Notes: generated from the sequence alone by a model not told the origin. 64,000 bases of DNA from Bacilli bacterium (GCA_017511605.1 JAFWJL010000008.1:62001-126000); one strand, 5' to 3'; counted from the stretch's first letter, positions 50,330 to 61,429 are shown. Made by a program: numbers and translations.

Positions 50330-51052
50330 ATGAGTGGACATTCTAAATGGGCTACAATTCATAGAAAAAAGGGATTACTTGATCAAGCAAGAGGTAAAGT
50401 ATTTCAAAAATTAGCAAAAGAAATTATGGTGGCAGCTAAAGGGGGAAGTCCTGATCCTTCTCAAAATGCTGCGTTAAGATTAGCAGTAGATAAAGCAAAG
50501 GCACAAAATATGCCTAAAGATAATATTCAAAAAGCAATCGAAAAAGCTACAGGTGGAGCAGATGGAGCAAATTTTGAATCTGTTCGTTATGAAGGATATG
50601 GACCTAATGGTGTTGCTTTTATGGTTGATTGTTTAACGGATAATAGAAACAGAACAGCTTCAATGGTTAGAAGTAGTTTTACTAAAGCTGGTGGTAATCT
50701 TGGTACTGATGGTTCTGTTTCATATATGTTTGAGAGAAGAGGAAGTATTGTAATACCTAGTGAATATGATGAAGATGAAATGATGATGGTGGCATTAGAT
50801 GCTGGAGCATTAGATTTTGAAAAGGTTGAAGATACTTATCTTGTTTCAACAGATCAATCTAGTTTCACTAGTGTACGTGATGCATTAGAAGCTGCAGGAG
50901 TTAAAGAATTCTTAGAATGTGAATTAACTTATGTTCCTAATATGGAAGTAAGCCTAGAAGGAGAAGCGGCAGAAAAAGTAATGAATCTTGTAGAAACACT
51001 TGAAGATATAGATGATGTACAAGATGTATATTGTAATTTAAAAGAAGATTAA
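50330..51052 (+). CDS. yebC: YebC/PmpR (TACO1) family protein
   Basis: 240 residues. GHSKWATIHRKKGLLDQARGK is the family start (variant of GHSKWANIKHRK), followed by DPSQNAALRLAVDKAKAQNMPKD, YEGYGPNGVAF and the tail VMNLVETLEDIDDVQDVYCN. Members relieve ribosome stalling at polyproline or act as transcription regulators; the two-branch classification is uncertain. I chose the ATG at 50330, as GAGGAGGAG precedes it and it gives the canonical N-terminus. It is monocistronic. Confidence 0.94.
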   Translation: MSGHSKWATIHRKKGLLDQARGKVFQKLAKEIMVAAKGGSPDPSQNAALRLAVDKAKAQNMPKDNIQKAIEKATGGADGANFESVRYEGYGPNGVAFMVDCLTDNRNRTASMVRSSFTKAGGNLGTDGSVSYMFERRGSIVIPSEYDEDEMMMVALDAGALDFEKVEDTYLVSTDQSSFTSVRDALEAAGVKEFLECELTYVPNMEVSLEGEAAEKVMNLVETLEDIDDVQDVYCNLKED

Positions 51053-51066
51053 TTCTTCTTTTTTTT
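51041..51066 (+). terminator. rho-independent terminator after yebC
   Basis: AAAGAAGA (51041-51048), loop TTAAT, TCTTCTTT (51054-51061), T run. Confidence 0.8.
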
Positions 51067-51070
51067 ATGG

Positions 51071-51099
51071 TTGACATGCGAACAAATGTATCATACAAT
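51071..51099 (+). promoter_or_regulatory. promoter of the acyl-CoA-ligase-ruvAB operon
   Basis: TTGACA (51071-51076), 17-nt spacer, TACAAT (51094-51099). It is a near-consensus promoter, with a LexA/DinR-like box filling the spacer. Confidence 0.8.
51079..51092 (+). promoter_or_regulatory. SOS (LexA/DinR-type) box
   Basis: CGAACAAATGTATC matches the Bacillus DinR consensus CGAACRNRYGTTYC at 13 of 14 positions (A instead of T in GTT). It lies between -35 and -10, an ideal repressor site, in front of an operon with ruvA and ruvB. Both are SOS genes in Bacillus and E. coli. No lexA is in the window. Confidence 0.65.
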
Positions 51100-51240
51100 A
51101 AAAGTAGATAAAGATTGGAGCGGTTCTATGTAGGATAGTAATATTGATTAAGGTAAAATTTTTGGTCTCAAATCAGGACTGAAAGTTTATAGTTATAGAT
51201 TTTTATTCTAATATTTGATAGAATATTATTAGGTGATAAT
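51100..51240 (+). other. 140-nt 5' leader without recognised element
   Basis: A long untranslated leader in a window where most leaders are under 30 nt. TATTCTA and TAGAATA (around 51204-51225) form a stem just before the ribosome binding site AGGTGAT. GGTCTCAAATCAGGACT may form another. No T run follows. I see no known riboswitch, and no ORF with a ribosome binding site. Confidence 0.4.
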
Positions 51241-53082
51241 ATGGGAAGAACAATTAAAGCTCCATGGATTAAATATTATGGAGATGAAAGACAACATTTG
51301 GAGTATCCTGATTTTTCAGCATACAAATTAATTGAATATACTGCAAGTAAACATTTAAATAATTATAGTTATAATTATTATGGCAATAAAAAGACTTATC
51401 ATGAGTTTTTAAAACAAATTGATGAAGTGGCTAGAAGTTTGAAGGCATTAGGAGTTAAATATAAGGATGTAGTTAGTATATGTATGCCTAATACTCCTGA
51501 AGGAATAATATCTTTCTATGCATGTAATAAAATAGGGGCTATTGCTTCTATGATTCATCCTTTGTCTGCAGAAAATGAGATTAAGCATTATTTAAACATA
51601 AGTAAAACAGCATGGTTGATTGCAATTGATTTTACTCTTCCTAAGATAGAGAAAATTATTAAAAATACAAAAGTAAAAAAAGTTATTAGTGTAGGTGTAG
51701 GAGAGAGTATGCCTACTGTTATGAAGTCATTATATGCAGCAACCAATGTTACTAAGACATTAAATAAACTAAATCCAATTAATTATTTAAGTGAGGATTA
51801 TAATGAACTTAATAGTAAGAAAATTAGTTGGGGTAATTTCTTAAAACTTGGAAAAGAGTATTTGAAAGAAATAGATGATAATTTTAAAGGTAAAGATATA
51901 GCAGCTATTTTATATAGTGGTGGTACTACTGGTACTCCTAAGGGTGTTAAACTTACTAATTTAAATCTTAATGCGTCTGCTATGCAAAATTTTGAGCATG
52001 TTGCTTGTCTTAGAGCTGGAGATAAAACATTAGCTATTATGCCAATATTCCATGCTTTTGGTTTGGCTGTTTGTATTCATTGTGTTCAATATTTTGGAGG
52101 AACTAGTATATTGCTTCCTCAATTTAATGCCAAAACATTTGATAAGGTAGTTAAGAAATATGAACCTAATGTATTAGTTGGTGTTCCTACTTTATTTGAG
52201 GCTATTTGTAATAACAAGAACTTTAGATTTATGAGATTGGATTATTTGACTTGTGTTATTTCTGGAGGAGATTCACTATCAATAGAGTTAAAGAAAAAGT
52301 TTGATGAATGGCTTCATAAACATCATTCTCCTACAACTATTAGAGAGGGTTATGGATTAACTGAGTGTTGTGCCGCAAGTTGTTTTACACCTTTAAATAA
52401 TTATAGGGAAGGAAGTATTGGTATTCCTTATCCTGATATGTATTATAAAATAGTAGAAGAAGGTACAGAAAAAGAAGTTCCTTATGGAAATGATGGAGAA
52501 ATTGTTATTACTGGTCCTACTGTAATGGCGGGGTATATTAATAATAAAAAAGAGACAAAAGCTACTTTAAAGAAACATAAAGATGGACGTATTTGGTTAC
52601 ATACAGGTGATCAAGGTGCTATGGATAAAGACGGTTTTGTTTATTTTAAAGGTAGATTAAAACGTATGATTATTACTTCAGGATATTGTGTATATCCAGG
52701 TATGATTGAGAATGTAATTGATTCTCATCCTAGTGTTAAGATGAGTTGTGTTATAGGTATACCTCATCCATACAAAGTAACTGTTGCTAAGGCTTTTATT
52801 GTATTGAAACGAGATGTTAAAGATAAAGAAGCAATTCTTGATTCTATTAAGACATTAGTAGAAAAGAATCTAGCTAGATTCTCATGGCCATATGAATATG
52901 AATTTAGAGATGAACTTCCTAAGACTTTAGTTGGTAAAGTTGCTTATAATGTATTAATACAAGAAGAAAAAATGAAGAAGAAGAATAAAGATTTTGAAAA
53001 GGCTGAAGATTTACTTGAACAAGTAGTAGATGAATCTGAAAGCGATCAGTTAATTGATAAATTAAAAGTAGATAAGAAATAG
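51241..53082 (+). CDS. AMP-dependent acyl-CoA/acyl-acid ligase
   Basis: 613 residues. ILYSGGTTGTPKGVKLT is the P-loop-like A3 motif, MPIFHAFGLA and GYGLTECCAAS the substrate-side motifs, and TGDQGAMDKDGFVYFKGRLKRMIITSGYCVYP the A7-A8 region with the hinge. The domains are complete, plus a Lys/Glu-rich tail of 40 residues. It activates a carboxylic acid, probably a fatty acid, as the adenylate and transfers it to CoA or a carrier. It is the first gene of an operon with ruvAB, 8 nt apart, which is an odd functional mix. Confidence 0.9.
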   Translation: MGRTIKAPWIKYYGDERQHLEYPDFSAYKLIEYTASKHLNNYSYNYYGNKKTYHEFLKQIDEVARSLKALGVKYKDVVSICMPNTPEGIISFYACNKIGAIASMIHPLSAENEIKHYLNISKTAWLIAIDFTLPKIEKIIKNTKVKKVISVGVGESMPTVMKSLYAATNVTKTLNKLNPINYLSEDYNELNSKKISWGNFLKLGKEYLKEIDDNFKGKDIAAILYSGGTTGTPKGVKLTNLNLNASAMQNFEHVACLRAGDKTLAIMPIFHAFGLAVCIHCVQYFGGTSILLPQFNAKTFDKVVKKYEPNVLVGVPTLFEAICNNKNFRFMRLDYLTCVISGGDSLSIELKKKFDEWLHKHHSPTTIREGYGLTECCAASCFTPLNNYREGSIGIPYPDMYYKIVEEGTEKEVPYGNDGEIVITGPTVMAGYINNKKETKATLKKHKDGRIWLHTGDQGAMDKDGFVYFKGRLKRMIITSGYCVYPGMIENVIDSHPSVKMSCVIGIPHPYKVTVAKAFIVLKRDVKDKEAILDSIKTLVEKNLARFSWPYEYEFRDELPKTLVGKVAYNVLIQEEKMKKKNKDFEKAEDLLEQVVDESESDQLIDKLKVDKK

Positions 53083-53090
53083 GTGAAGAT

Positions 53091-53645
53091 ATGTTTGATT
53101 ATATAAAAGGAATTATTACAGATATTAAGAGTAATGCTATTGTGGTTGAGAATAATGGGATAGGATACTTAGTATATGTATCTAATCCATATTCTTTTGA
53201 ATTAAATAAAGAATGTAAAGTATTTATCTATCAACAAATAACTGAAGATAGTAATAATTTATATGGTTTTAAAACTATTGATGAGAAAGATTTATTCTTA
53301 AAACTTATTAGTGTTAAAGGACTTGGTTGTAAGATGGCTCTTCCAATACTAGCTGTTGGTTCAATAGATGGAATTAAGGATGCAATTGAAAGAGAAAATA
53401 TACTTTATATTAAGAAATTTCCTAAAATTGGAGATAAACTTGCTAAACAAATTATTCTTGATCTTAAAGGTAAACTTAATTATACAGCTACTGGTAGTGT
53501 AGCAGTAGATGATAATGAGCTTTATGATGTATTAGTAGGATTAGGATATAAAGATAAGGAAATAAAACCTATACTTGTTAAAATTGATAGTAATTTAGCG
53601 ATTGAGGAACAAGTAAAAGAAGCATTAAAATTATTATTAAAATAG
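53091..53645 (+). CDS. ruvA: Holliday junction DNA helicase RuvA
   Basis: 184 residues. Domain I (OB fold, YIKGIITDIKSNAIVVENNGIGYLVY) is at 1-62. The helix-hairpin-helix regions (ISVKGLGCKMALPIL and IKKFPKIGDKLAKQIILDLKGK) are at 65-130. Domain III, which binds RuvB (NELYDVLVGLGYKDKEI), is at the end. It binds four-way junctions and loads RuvB. The gene has AGGTGAAG upstream and lies 8 nt after the ligase gene and 9 nt before ruvB. Confidence 0.95.
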   Translation: MFDYIKGIITDIKSNAIVVENNGIGYLVYVSNPYSFELNKECKVFIYQQITEDSNNLYGFKTIDEKDLFLKLISVKGLGCKMALPILAVGSIDGIKDAIERENILYIKKFPKIGDKLAKQIILDLKGKLNYTATGSVAVDDNELYDVLVGLGYKDKEIKPILVKIDSNLAIEEQVKEALKLLLK

Positions 53646-53654
53646 GAGGTATTT

Positions 53655-54686
53655 ATGAGCGAAGAGAGTATTATTAAAAACTATGATGCAGTAGATGATG
53701 AAACATTAGATAATACTATTAGACCTGAAACAATAGATGAATATATTGGACAAACTGATGTTAAAGAAAATATAAGAGTTTTTGTTAAGGCTGCAAAGAT
53801 GAGAGATGAAGCATTAGATCATGTATTATTATATGGGCCTCCAGGATTAGGAAAAACAACTCTTGCTTTTATAATTGCTCATGAGATGGGTAGTAATATT
53901 AAAACTGCAAGTGGACCTAGTATAGAAAAAGCTGGAGATTTAGCTGCAATACTTTCTACATTAGAACCTGGAGATGTATTGTTTATTGATGAAATACACA
54001 GAATGCCTAGATATATTGAAGAAATCTTATATCCAGCTATGGAAGATTTTTCGTTAGATATAATTGTAGGTAGTGAAGGTAATAGTAGAAATATTAAGAT
54101 TAATTTACCACCGTTTACTTTAGTTGGTGCTACTACTCGTGCAGGAGATTTATCATCTCCATTACGAGATAGATTTGGTATTATTAATAAATTAGAATAC
54201 TATACAGTAGAGGAATTAACAGAAATAGTAAAAAGAACTGCTAGAGTTCTTAATGTAGAAATAGATGAAGATGCAGCTGTTGAACTTGCTAAAAGAAGTA
54301 GAGGTACTCCTAGAATTGCCAATCGTTTATTTAAAAGAGTTAGAGATTTTGCTATGGTAGAATGTGAAGGGGTAATTAATTTAGATATTACTAATAAGGC
54401 ATTAGATAGATTAAAAGTAGATAAAATTGGTCTTGATAATACTGATAGAGAATTATTATTAGCTATTATTAATAAGTTTAATGGAGGACCAGTTGGAATA
54501 GATGCTATTTCATCTACTATAGGAGAAGAAGTAACTACTATAGAAGATGTGTATGAGCCATATTTACTTCAATTGGGATTAATGAAAAGAACTAGTCGTG
54601 GACGTGTTGTTACTGATAAGGTTTATGAAGTATTAGGAATAGAAAAAATAGATAAAAATACACAGACTAGTCTAGATTTAAATTAG
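53655..54686 (+). CDS. ruvB: Holliday junction DNA helicase RuvB
   Basis: 343 residues. [20 protein letters not shown] opens the family; [13 protein letters not shown] is Walker [13 protein letters not shown]alker [20 protein letters not shown] has the arginine finger region; [17 protein letters not shown] the sensor 2; and [25 protein letters not shown] the C-terminal winged helix. It drives branch migration with RuvA. RuvC is not in the window. AGGAGG precedes the ATG. Confidence 0.97.
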   Translation: MSEESIIKNYDAVDDETLDNTIRPETIDEYIGQTDVKENIRVFVKAAKMRDEALDHVLLYGPPGLGKTTLAFIIAHEMGSNIKTASGPSIEKAGDLAAILSTLEPGDVLFIDEIHRMPRYIEEILYPAMEDFSLDIIVGSEGNSRNIKINLPPFTLVGATTRAGDLSSPLRDRFGIINKLEYYTVEELTEIVKRTARVLNVEIDEDAAVELAKRSRGTPRIANRLFKRVRDFAMVECEGVINLDITNKALDRLKVDKIGLDNTDRELLLAIINKFNGGPVGIDAISSTIGEEVTTIEDVYEPYLLQLGLMKRTSRGRVVTDKVYEVLGIEKIDKNTQTSLDLN

Positions 54687-54695
54687 AAAATGTTG

Positions 54696-54701
54696 TATAA
54701 T
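54696..54701 (+). promoter_or_regulatory. -10 box between ruvB and queA
   Basis: TATAAT preceded by TTG, 44 nt before the ATG of queA, partly inside the hairpin that follows. Confidence 0.4.
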
Positions 54702-54727
54702 AAAAGCGCTTTTGAAGTGCTTTTATT
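54699..54727 (+). repeat. hairpin between ruvB and queA, no T run
   Basis: AATAAAAGCGC (54699-54709), loop TTTTGAA, GTGCTTTTATT (54717-54727) with one G-T pair. The stem of 11 bp is followed by ATGAAAG, not T, so it is either a 3' end-stabilising stem of the ruvAB mRNA or a 5' structure of the queA mRNA. Confidence 0.6.
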
Positions 54728-54744
54728 ATGAAAGAGGGGATATT

Positions 54745-56895
<2,151 letters not shown>

Positions 56896-56897
<2 letters not shown>

Positions 56898-56915
56898 AGG
56901 AGTAATCCTCTTTTT
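56896..56915 (+). terminator. rho-independent terminator after tgt
   Basis: AGAGGA (56896-56901), loop GTAA, TCCTCT (56906-56911), T5. The stop codon overlaps the left arm. Confidence 0.75.
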
Positions 56916-57174
56916 ATATGTAGAAAATTGGGCTATTAGTAGTATTTTGTTGTATAGTAGTTTGTTGTTTTTGAGGAGCCTCTTCCTCTTGAGTATTCAT
57001 TATTTTAGCAATATTAAACATGGTTTTAGCGTTGTTGATAATTGGTTTTACTTGATAGATGACGGGGATTGCTTGATTAATTACTCCTAGAGTTTTTGAT
57101 GTACCATCTAGGATGGCTCCCCATTTAATATTTTTTAATAAAGATAGGATACTTGTACTTTGATTTGGAAACAT
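56914..57174 (-). CDS. YqfQ-like (VrrA) small protein
   Basis: 86 residues. The core (ILDGTSKTLGVINQAIPVIYQVKPIINNAKTM) matches the QxxPxxxQxxPxxxN pattern of YqfQ/VrrA-like proteins, in which short amphipathic repeats of Ile/Pro precede a Gln-rich tail. The tail here is KQQTTIQQNTTNS. A clear AGAGGTGATTTT stands upstream of the ATG on the minus strand. It is convergent with tgt. In Bacillus YqfQ is a spore-coat-associated protein of unknown role; the function here is unknown. Confidence 0.6.
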   Translation of the reverse strand: MFPNQSTSILSLLKNIKWGAILDGTSKTLGVINQAIPVIYQVKPIINNAKTMFNIAKIMNTQEEEAPQKQQTTIQQNTTNSPIFYI

Positions 57175-57291
57175 AAAATCACCTCTATTTTAGTATATGT
57201 AAATTGCATAAAATGTTTAAATAGGGTATTTAAAAAAATATATTAATATGTTAAAATAACTATATAGTAGGGTAAAAAGGAAGGTGATAGT

Positions 57292-58701
57292 ATGCAAGGT
57301 AATGGTATCGTTGGACAACCACAAAATCCACAACAACCAGTTATGCCACAAACAAATGCACAACCAATGCAACAGGCACAAACTATGGCTACTACTCAAG
57401 CTACATATCAACAAAATCTACCTTCCAATTCAAATATTTCTACTAGTGATATAACTCAAGTAGTTGAAACTGATAAGAGAGGACGTGCTAAGAAACCTAT
57501 TATCAGTTATAGATATACAGTAATTAATGGAATGGGAAAGAAAGAAACGGGTACATTTGATGCTGAAAATGATAATGATGTACGTAATTTCTTTTTGTCT
57601 TTAAATTATCAGGTTCTTGAAGTAAAAGAACGTTCTAAATTAGATGTTGATATTTCAGGTGGTAAATTTAGTGCTAGTGATTTATCGTTTGCACTTACAC
57701 AATTATCAACATATTTGAAAGCGGGTATTGCATTAGCTGATGCTGTTAAAATTTTAGCTAAACAATCTAAAAAACCAAATATAAGAAAAAGTTTTTATGA
57801 ACTTGTTTATCAATTGCTAAAAGGTGAGAGTTTATCTGAGGCTATGGATATGCAAGCTAAAGTATTCCCAAAACTATTGATTAACATGGTTAAGACTGCT
57901 GAAATGACAGGTGATTTACCATCAATATTAGATGATATGTCTGAGTATTATACTTCTATTGATCAGACAAGAAAACAAATGAAATCTGCGATGACTTATC
58001 CAGTTATTGTATTGGTAATTGCAATTGGTGTTTTAGTATTTATGCTTGTTTATTTAGTTCCTCAATTTAGTTCATTATTTGAATCAAATGGAGCTGAATT
58101 ACCAGCACTTACAAAAGCAGTTATGGGAGTTAGTGGTTTTATCCAAAACAATTGGCTTGTTTTAATTATAAGTATTCTTGTGGTAGTATTTGTATTCTAT
58201 GAATTATATGTACATGTACAAAAATTCAGGGAAACTGTTCAAATAGTATTAATGCATTTTCCAGTATTTAAGGACATCATTATTTATAATGAAATAGCTA
58301 ATTTTACAAAGACATTTGCGTCATTATTAAATCATGGTGTATTTATTACTGATAGTATGGAAATTCTATCTAAAATTACTAATAATGAAATCTATAAAAG
58401 AATTATTCATAAGACATTAGAGAATCTTGGTAAAGGTGATTCAATATCTACAGCATTTAAAGGTGAGTGGGCAGTTCCAGTAGTAGCATATGAAATGATT
58501 GTTACTGGTGAAACTACTGGTCAGCTTGGTCAAATGATGGAAAAAGTTGCTGCACATTTCCAATCACTTCATAAGAATGTTATTAATCAAATGAAGAGTT
58601 TGGTTGAACCATTACTAATGTGTTTTTTAGCAGTAGTAGTTGGTATTATCTTACTTTCGATTATTCAACCAATGTTCTCAATTTATAGTCAAATTAAATA
58701 G
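57292..58701 (+). CDS. type IV pilus/type II secretion inner-membrane platform protein (PilC/GspF)
   Basis: 469 residues. Residues 1-60 are an unusual Gln/Pro-rich stretch. Residues about 65-120 hold a small domain starting at YRYTVINGMGKKETGTFDA (the usual PilC N-terminus). Two GspF domains follow, each opening with a phrase such as LSFALTQLSTYLKAGIALADAVKIL and FTKTFASLLNHGVFITDSMEIL, and containing three membrane helices. It is the platform of pilus or pseudopilus assembly. The next gene is the prepilin peptidase; the ATPase genes pilB/pilT are not in the window. AAGGTGAT precedes the ATG. Confidence 0.9.
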   Translation: MQGNGIVGQPQNPQQPVMPQTNAQPMQQAQTMATTQATYQQNLPSNSNISTSDITQVVETDKRGRAKKPIISYRYTVINGMGKKETGTFDAENDNDVRNFFLSLNYQVLEVKERSKLDVDISGGKFSASDLSFALTQLSTYLKAGIALADAVKILAKQSKKPNIRKSFYELVYQLLKGESLSEAMDMQAKVFPKLLINMVKTAEMTGDLPSILDDMSEYYTSIDQTRKQMKSAMTYPVIVLVIAIGVLVFMLVYLVPQFSSLFESNGAELPALTKAVMGVSGFIQNNWLVLIISILVVVFVFYELYVHVQKFRETVQIVLMHFPVFKDIIIYNEIANFTKTFASLLNHGVFITDSMEILSKITNNEIYKRIIHKTLENLGKGDSISTAFKGEWAVPVVAYEMIVTGETTGQLGQMMEKVAAHFQSLHKNVINQMKSLVEPLLMCFLAVVVGIILLSIIQPMFSIYSQIK

Positions 58702-58714
58702 GAGGTAATTTTAT

Positions 58715-59479
58715 ATGAATATTTTATATTTAATTATCTTTTTTCTTTTAGGATTATTTATGGGTTCTTTTTTGACAGTAGTTGGATTGAGATGCCCTAA
58801 GCATGAAAATTTTATATCTAATAGAAGTTATTGTGATGAATGTAAACATACATTATCTTTCTTAGATATGATTCCTATTGTTTCATATATAATGTTAAAA
58901 GGAAAATGTAGATATTGTAAGAAGAAAATAGATCCATTATCTACTTATATGGAGTTATTTACTGGGATATTATTTGCATTGAGTTATGCTATATTTGGTA
59001 TTTCATACGAGTTATTAATTGCTTTAGGAATAGTATCATTACTTTCTATAATTTCAGTTTCTGATATTAGTTATTATATTATTCCTGATGAAGTGTTAGT
59101 GTTTTTTACAGCTTATTTTTTAATAATACTTACATTGAGTAGTGGTGTTATGGCTACTTTGGTAAATGTACTTTCTGGATTTATTATGTTTTGTATAATG
59201 TATACTATTATGTTATTAGGAAACTTCTTGTTTAAGAAGGAATCTTTGGGTGGAGGAGACATTAAATTAATGTTTGTAATTGGACTTGTTTTATCCCCAC
59301 TTCCAAGTTTACTTGTAATATTCTTTGGTAGTTTAATTGCATTACCAATTTCATTTATAATACTTGTAAGAAAACAAACTAAGTTAATTCCTTTTGGACC
59401 TTTTCTAATAATTGCATTTTTATGTATATATTTAACTAGAATAGATACTAATATGATTTTAAGTTTATTAAGATTTTAA
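58715..59479 (+). CDS. prepilin peptidase (PilD/GspO)
   Basis: 254 residues with about seven membrane helices. The N-terminal part has the two CX2C pairs of the methyltransferase subdomain (YCDECKHTL and CRYCKKKI). The catalytic Asp residues are in SVSDISYYIIPDEV and LGGGDIKLMFVIGL, the GxGD family signature. It cleaves and N-methylates type IV prepilins. Its likely substrate in the window is the pseudopilin at 34655. It lies 13 nt after the PilC-like gene with GGAGG upstream. Confidence 0.93.
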   Translation: MNILYLIIFFLLGLFMGSFLTVVGLRCPKHENFISNRSYCDECKHTLSFLDMIPIVSYIMLKGKCRYCKKKIDPLSTYMELFTGILFALSYAIFGISYELLIALGIVSLLSIISVSDISYYIIPDEVLVFFTAYFLIILTLSSGVMATLVNVLSGFIMFCIMYTIMLLGNFLFKKESLGGGDIKLMFVIGLVLSPLPSLLVIFFGSLIALPISFIILVRKQTKLIPFGPFLIIAFLCIYLTRIDTNMILSLLRF

Positions 59480-59498
59480 ATCCCTTTTGGGATTTTTT
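59478..59498 (+). terminator. rho-independent terminator after prepilin peptidase gene
   Basis: AAATCCC (59478-59484), loop TTTT, GGGATTT (59489-59495), T run. The stop codon is inside the left arm. Confidence 0.8.
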
Positions 59499-59519
59499 CT
59501 TTTGTTAGAAATATTTTTG

Positions 59520-59528
59520 TGATATAGT
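59520..59528 (+). promoter_or_regulatory. extended -10 promoter of dnaB-like gene
   Basis: TGATATAGT, one mismatch from TATAAT, 17 nt before the ATG at 59546. Confidence 0.45.
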
Positions 59529-59545
59529 AATTATGGGTGATATAT

Positions 59546-60838
59546 ATGAAGAACATTGCTGTTTTGCCTGCTGATACATATACAGTTATTAATAAGAGTA
59601 TTATTACTTCTTATGATAAAAAAATAATTACTATGTTGTATCAACCTATAATAGGATATACTGCAGTTAGTTTATATAATACATTACTTGATGATTTAGA
59701 AAAATCACAAATGATGAGTGAAGATTTAACTCATCATCATTTAATGAATACCATGCAATTGAGATTAGAAGATATATTGATATCTCGTGAAAAATTAGAA
59801 GCAGTTGGTCTTATTAAAACATATATGAAAAAGGATAATATTAATCAATATGTTTACTTAGTATATTCACCTATAAGTGCTAATGAGTTTTTTAATCATC
59901 CTGTATTAAATGTGGTTTTATATAATAATTTAGGTAAAAAGGAATATGAAAAAGTAAAGAATTATTTTAAAGTACCTAAAATAGTATTAAAAGATTATGA
60001 AGATATAACTTGTAGTTTTGATGATGTATTTACTCCTGTTAGGGGTAGTGTTGAAGTTACTGATGAGATTATTACTAATAATTCTAATAATACAAATATT
60101 AATAATAGAATAGATTTTAGTTTATTAATTTCGGGGATGCCTGAATATGAAAAATGTTTTACTGATGATGTTAAAGAGTTAATTAATACTTTAAGTTATA
60201 TATATAATTTAGATACTTTAGATATGCAAGGTTTAATACGTAATTCAATTAATGAAAAAGGGTTAATTGATAAGAATGTATTAAGAAAGAGTTGCAGAGA
60301 TTATTACAAATTTGATAATTTTGGTAATTTACCTACATTAATATATACAAAACAACCTGAATATTTGAAAAAACCTAAAGGTGATAATTCTAAATGGGCA
60401 AAGATGGTTTATACTTTTGAAAATATTAGTCCATATCAATTATTAAAAGCTAAGTATAAAGGTGGTACTCCTACAGATAGAGATAAGAAATTAATAGAGA
60501 GCTTATTAGTAGATCAAAAATTAGCTCCCGGAGTAGTTAATGTATTAATCAGTTATATATTAAAAATAAATAATGAACAATTGAATAAAAGCTATGTAGA
60601 GACTTTAGCTGGTCAATGGAAGCGACTTAATATTGAAACTGTTGAAGAGGCTATGAAGTTTGCGGAAAAGAAACATAAAGAGATGTATAAGGCAATTCAT
60701 AAGAAGGAGGATAAGCCTACTACTAAGAAAGTAAAAGAAGAAAAACTTCCTGCATGGTTTAATAAAGAACAAGAAATAAATGAAACAACAAAAGAAGAAC
60801 AAGAAGAATTAGATAAGATTTTAAATGAATTAGTATAG
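59546..60838 (+). CDS. dnaB: replication initiation and membrane-attachment protein, DnaB (Bacillus)/DnaD type
   Basis: 430 residues. The first 130 residues form the winged-helix type N-domain (IITMLYQPIIGYTAVSLYNTL, ILISREKLEAVGLIKTYMKK). The DnaD/DnaB domain (FENISPYQLLKAKYKGGTPTDRDK to VETLAGQWKRLNI) is at about 290-370 and ends in the YxxxIAxxW-like AGQW. In Bacillus DnaB works with DnaD and DnaI to load the helicase at oriC. dnaI normally follows dnaB; here an HD-domain gene follows instead. The acidic tail is unusual in length. Confidence 0.82.
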   Translation: MKNIAVLPADTYTVINKSIITSYDKKIITMLYQPIIGYTAVSLYNTLLDDLEKSQMMSEDLTHHHLMNTMQLRLEDILISREKLEAVGLIKTYMKKDNINQYVYLVYSPISANEFFNHPVLNVVLYNNLGKKEYEKVKNYFKVPKIVLKDYEDITCSFDDVFTPVRGSVEVTDEIITNNSNNTNINNRIDFSLLISGMPEYEKCFTDDVKELINTLSYIYNLDTLDMQGLIRNSINEKGLIDKNVLRKSCRDYYKFDNFGNLPTLIYTKQPEYLKKPKGDNSKWAKMVYTFENISPYQLLKAKYKGGTPTDRDKKLIESLLVDQKLAPGVVNVLISYILKINNEQLNKSYVETLAGQWKRLNIETVEEAMKFAEKKHKEMYKAIHKKEDKPTTKKVKEEKLPAWFNKEQEINETTKEEQEELDKILNELV

Positions 60839-60860
60839 ACGTCAATAGACGTCTTTTTTT
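60837..60860 (+). terminator. rho-independent terminator after dnaB-like gene
   Basis: AGACGT (60837-60842), loop CAATAG, ACGTCT (60849-60854), T7. Confidence 0.8.
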
Positions 60861-60870
60861 GTAAAGCTTA

Positions 60871-60899
60871 TTGAAATAAGTAAGCCTTTATGGTACCAT
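60871..60899 (+). promoter_or_regulatory. promoter of HD-domain gene
   Basis: TTGAAA (60871-60876), 17-nt spacer ending in TGG, TACCAT (60894-60899). A moderate match. Confidence 0.45.
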
Positions 60900-60920
60900 T
60901 AAATAGCTGGGTGATATAAA

Positions 60921-61400
60921 TTGAAAGATGAATTTAATGAAATAATTAAACCTTATTTAATAGATGAATTTAATGAGTTAAAGAATATTAATCATCATGG
61001 AATTACTAGATATAATCATTCTTTAAGAGTAGCTTATTATACATATCTTGTAACTAAGTTTTTACATTTTAATTATGAGGAAGCAACAGTTGCGGCATTA
61101 CTACATGATTTCTTTACTGATGAGGTAGATAAGGAAATGAGCATATTCAAATTAAGAAGACATCCTAAATATGCGGTAGAAAATGCTTGTAAGTATTTTT
61201 ATTTAACTGATTTACAAAAAGATATTATTAGTACTCATATGTTTCCTATAACATTTACTCCACCAAAATATTTAGAAAGTTGGGTAGTGGATATTATAGA
61301 TGATATTAGTGCTATATACGAAAAAACTTATTCTCTTAGAAAAGAAATAAGTGCGGCTACTACATTTTTATTTATAATACTTATGAATTATATAAAATAG
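60921..61400 (+). CDS. HD-domain phosphohydrolase
   Basis: 159 residues. The HD pattern reads His in YNHSLRVAYYTYLV, HD in AALLHDFFTDE, a later His in RRHPKYAVENA, STHMF and Asp in VVDIIDDISAIYE. These are metal ligands of the superfamily, which includes nucleotidases and RNA phosphodiesterases. The start is TTG at 60921 with GGGTGAT upstream, as no ATG or GTG lies in frame nearby. It is cytoplasmic. The substrate is not deducible. Confidence 0.85.
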   Translation: MKDEFNEIIKPYLIDEFNELKNINHHGITRYNHSLRVAYYTYLVTKFLHFNYEEATVAALLHDFFTDEVDKEMSIFKLRRHPKYAVENACKYFYLTDLQKDIISTHMFPITFTPPKYLESWVVDIIDDISAIYEKTYSLRKEISAATTFLFIILMNYIK

Positions 61401-61418
61401 AAGTTATGCTTCTTTTTT
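61399..61418 (+). terminator. rho-independent terminator
   Basis: AGAAG (61399-61403), loop TTATG, CTTCT (61409-61413), T run; short stem. Confidence 0.6.
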
Positions 61419-61429
61419 ATTTTGGGTTA

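Noticed and set aside
57217..57414. Minus-strand ORF over the start of the PilC-like gene
   Set aside because: Its Leu/Trp/Ser-rich product is the shadow of the Gln-rich plus-strand coding region; no ribosome binding site.
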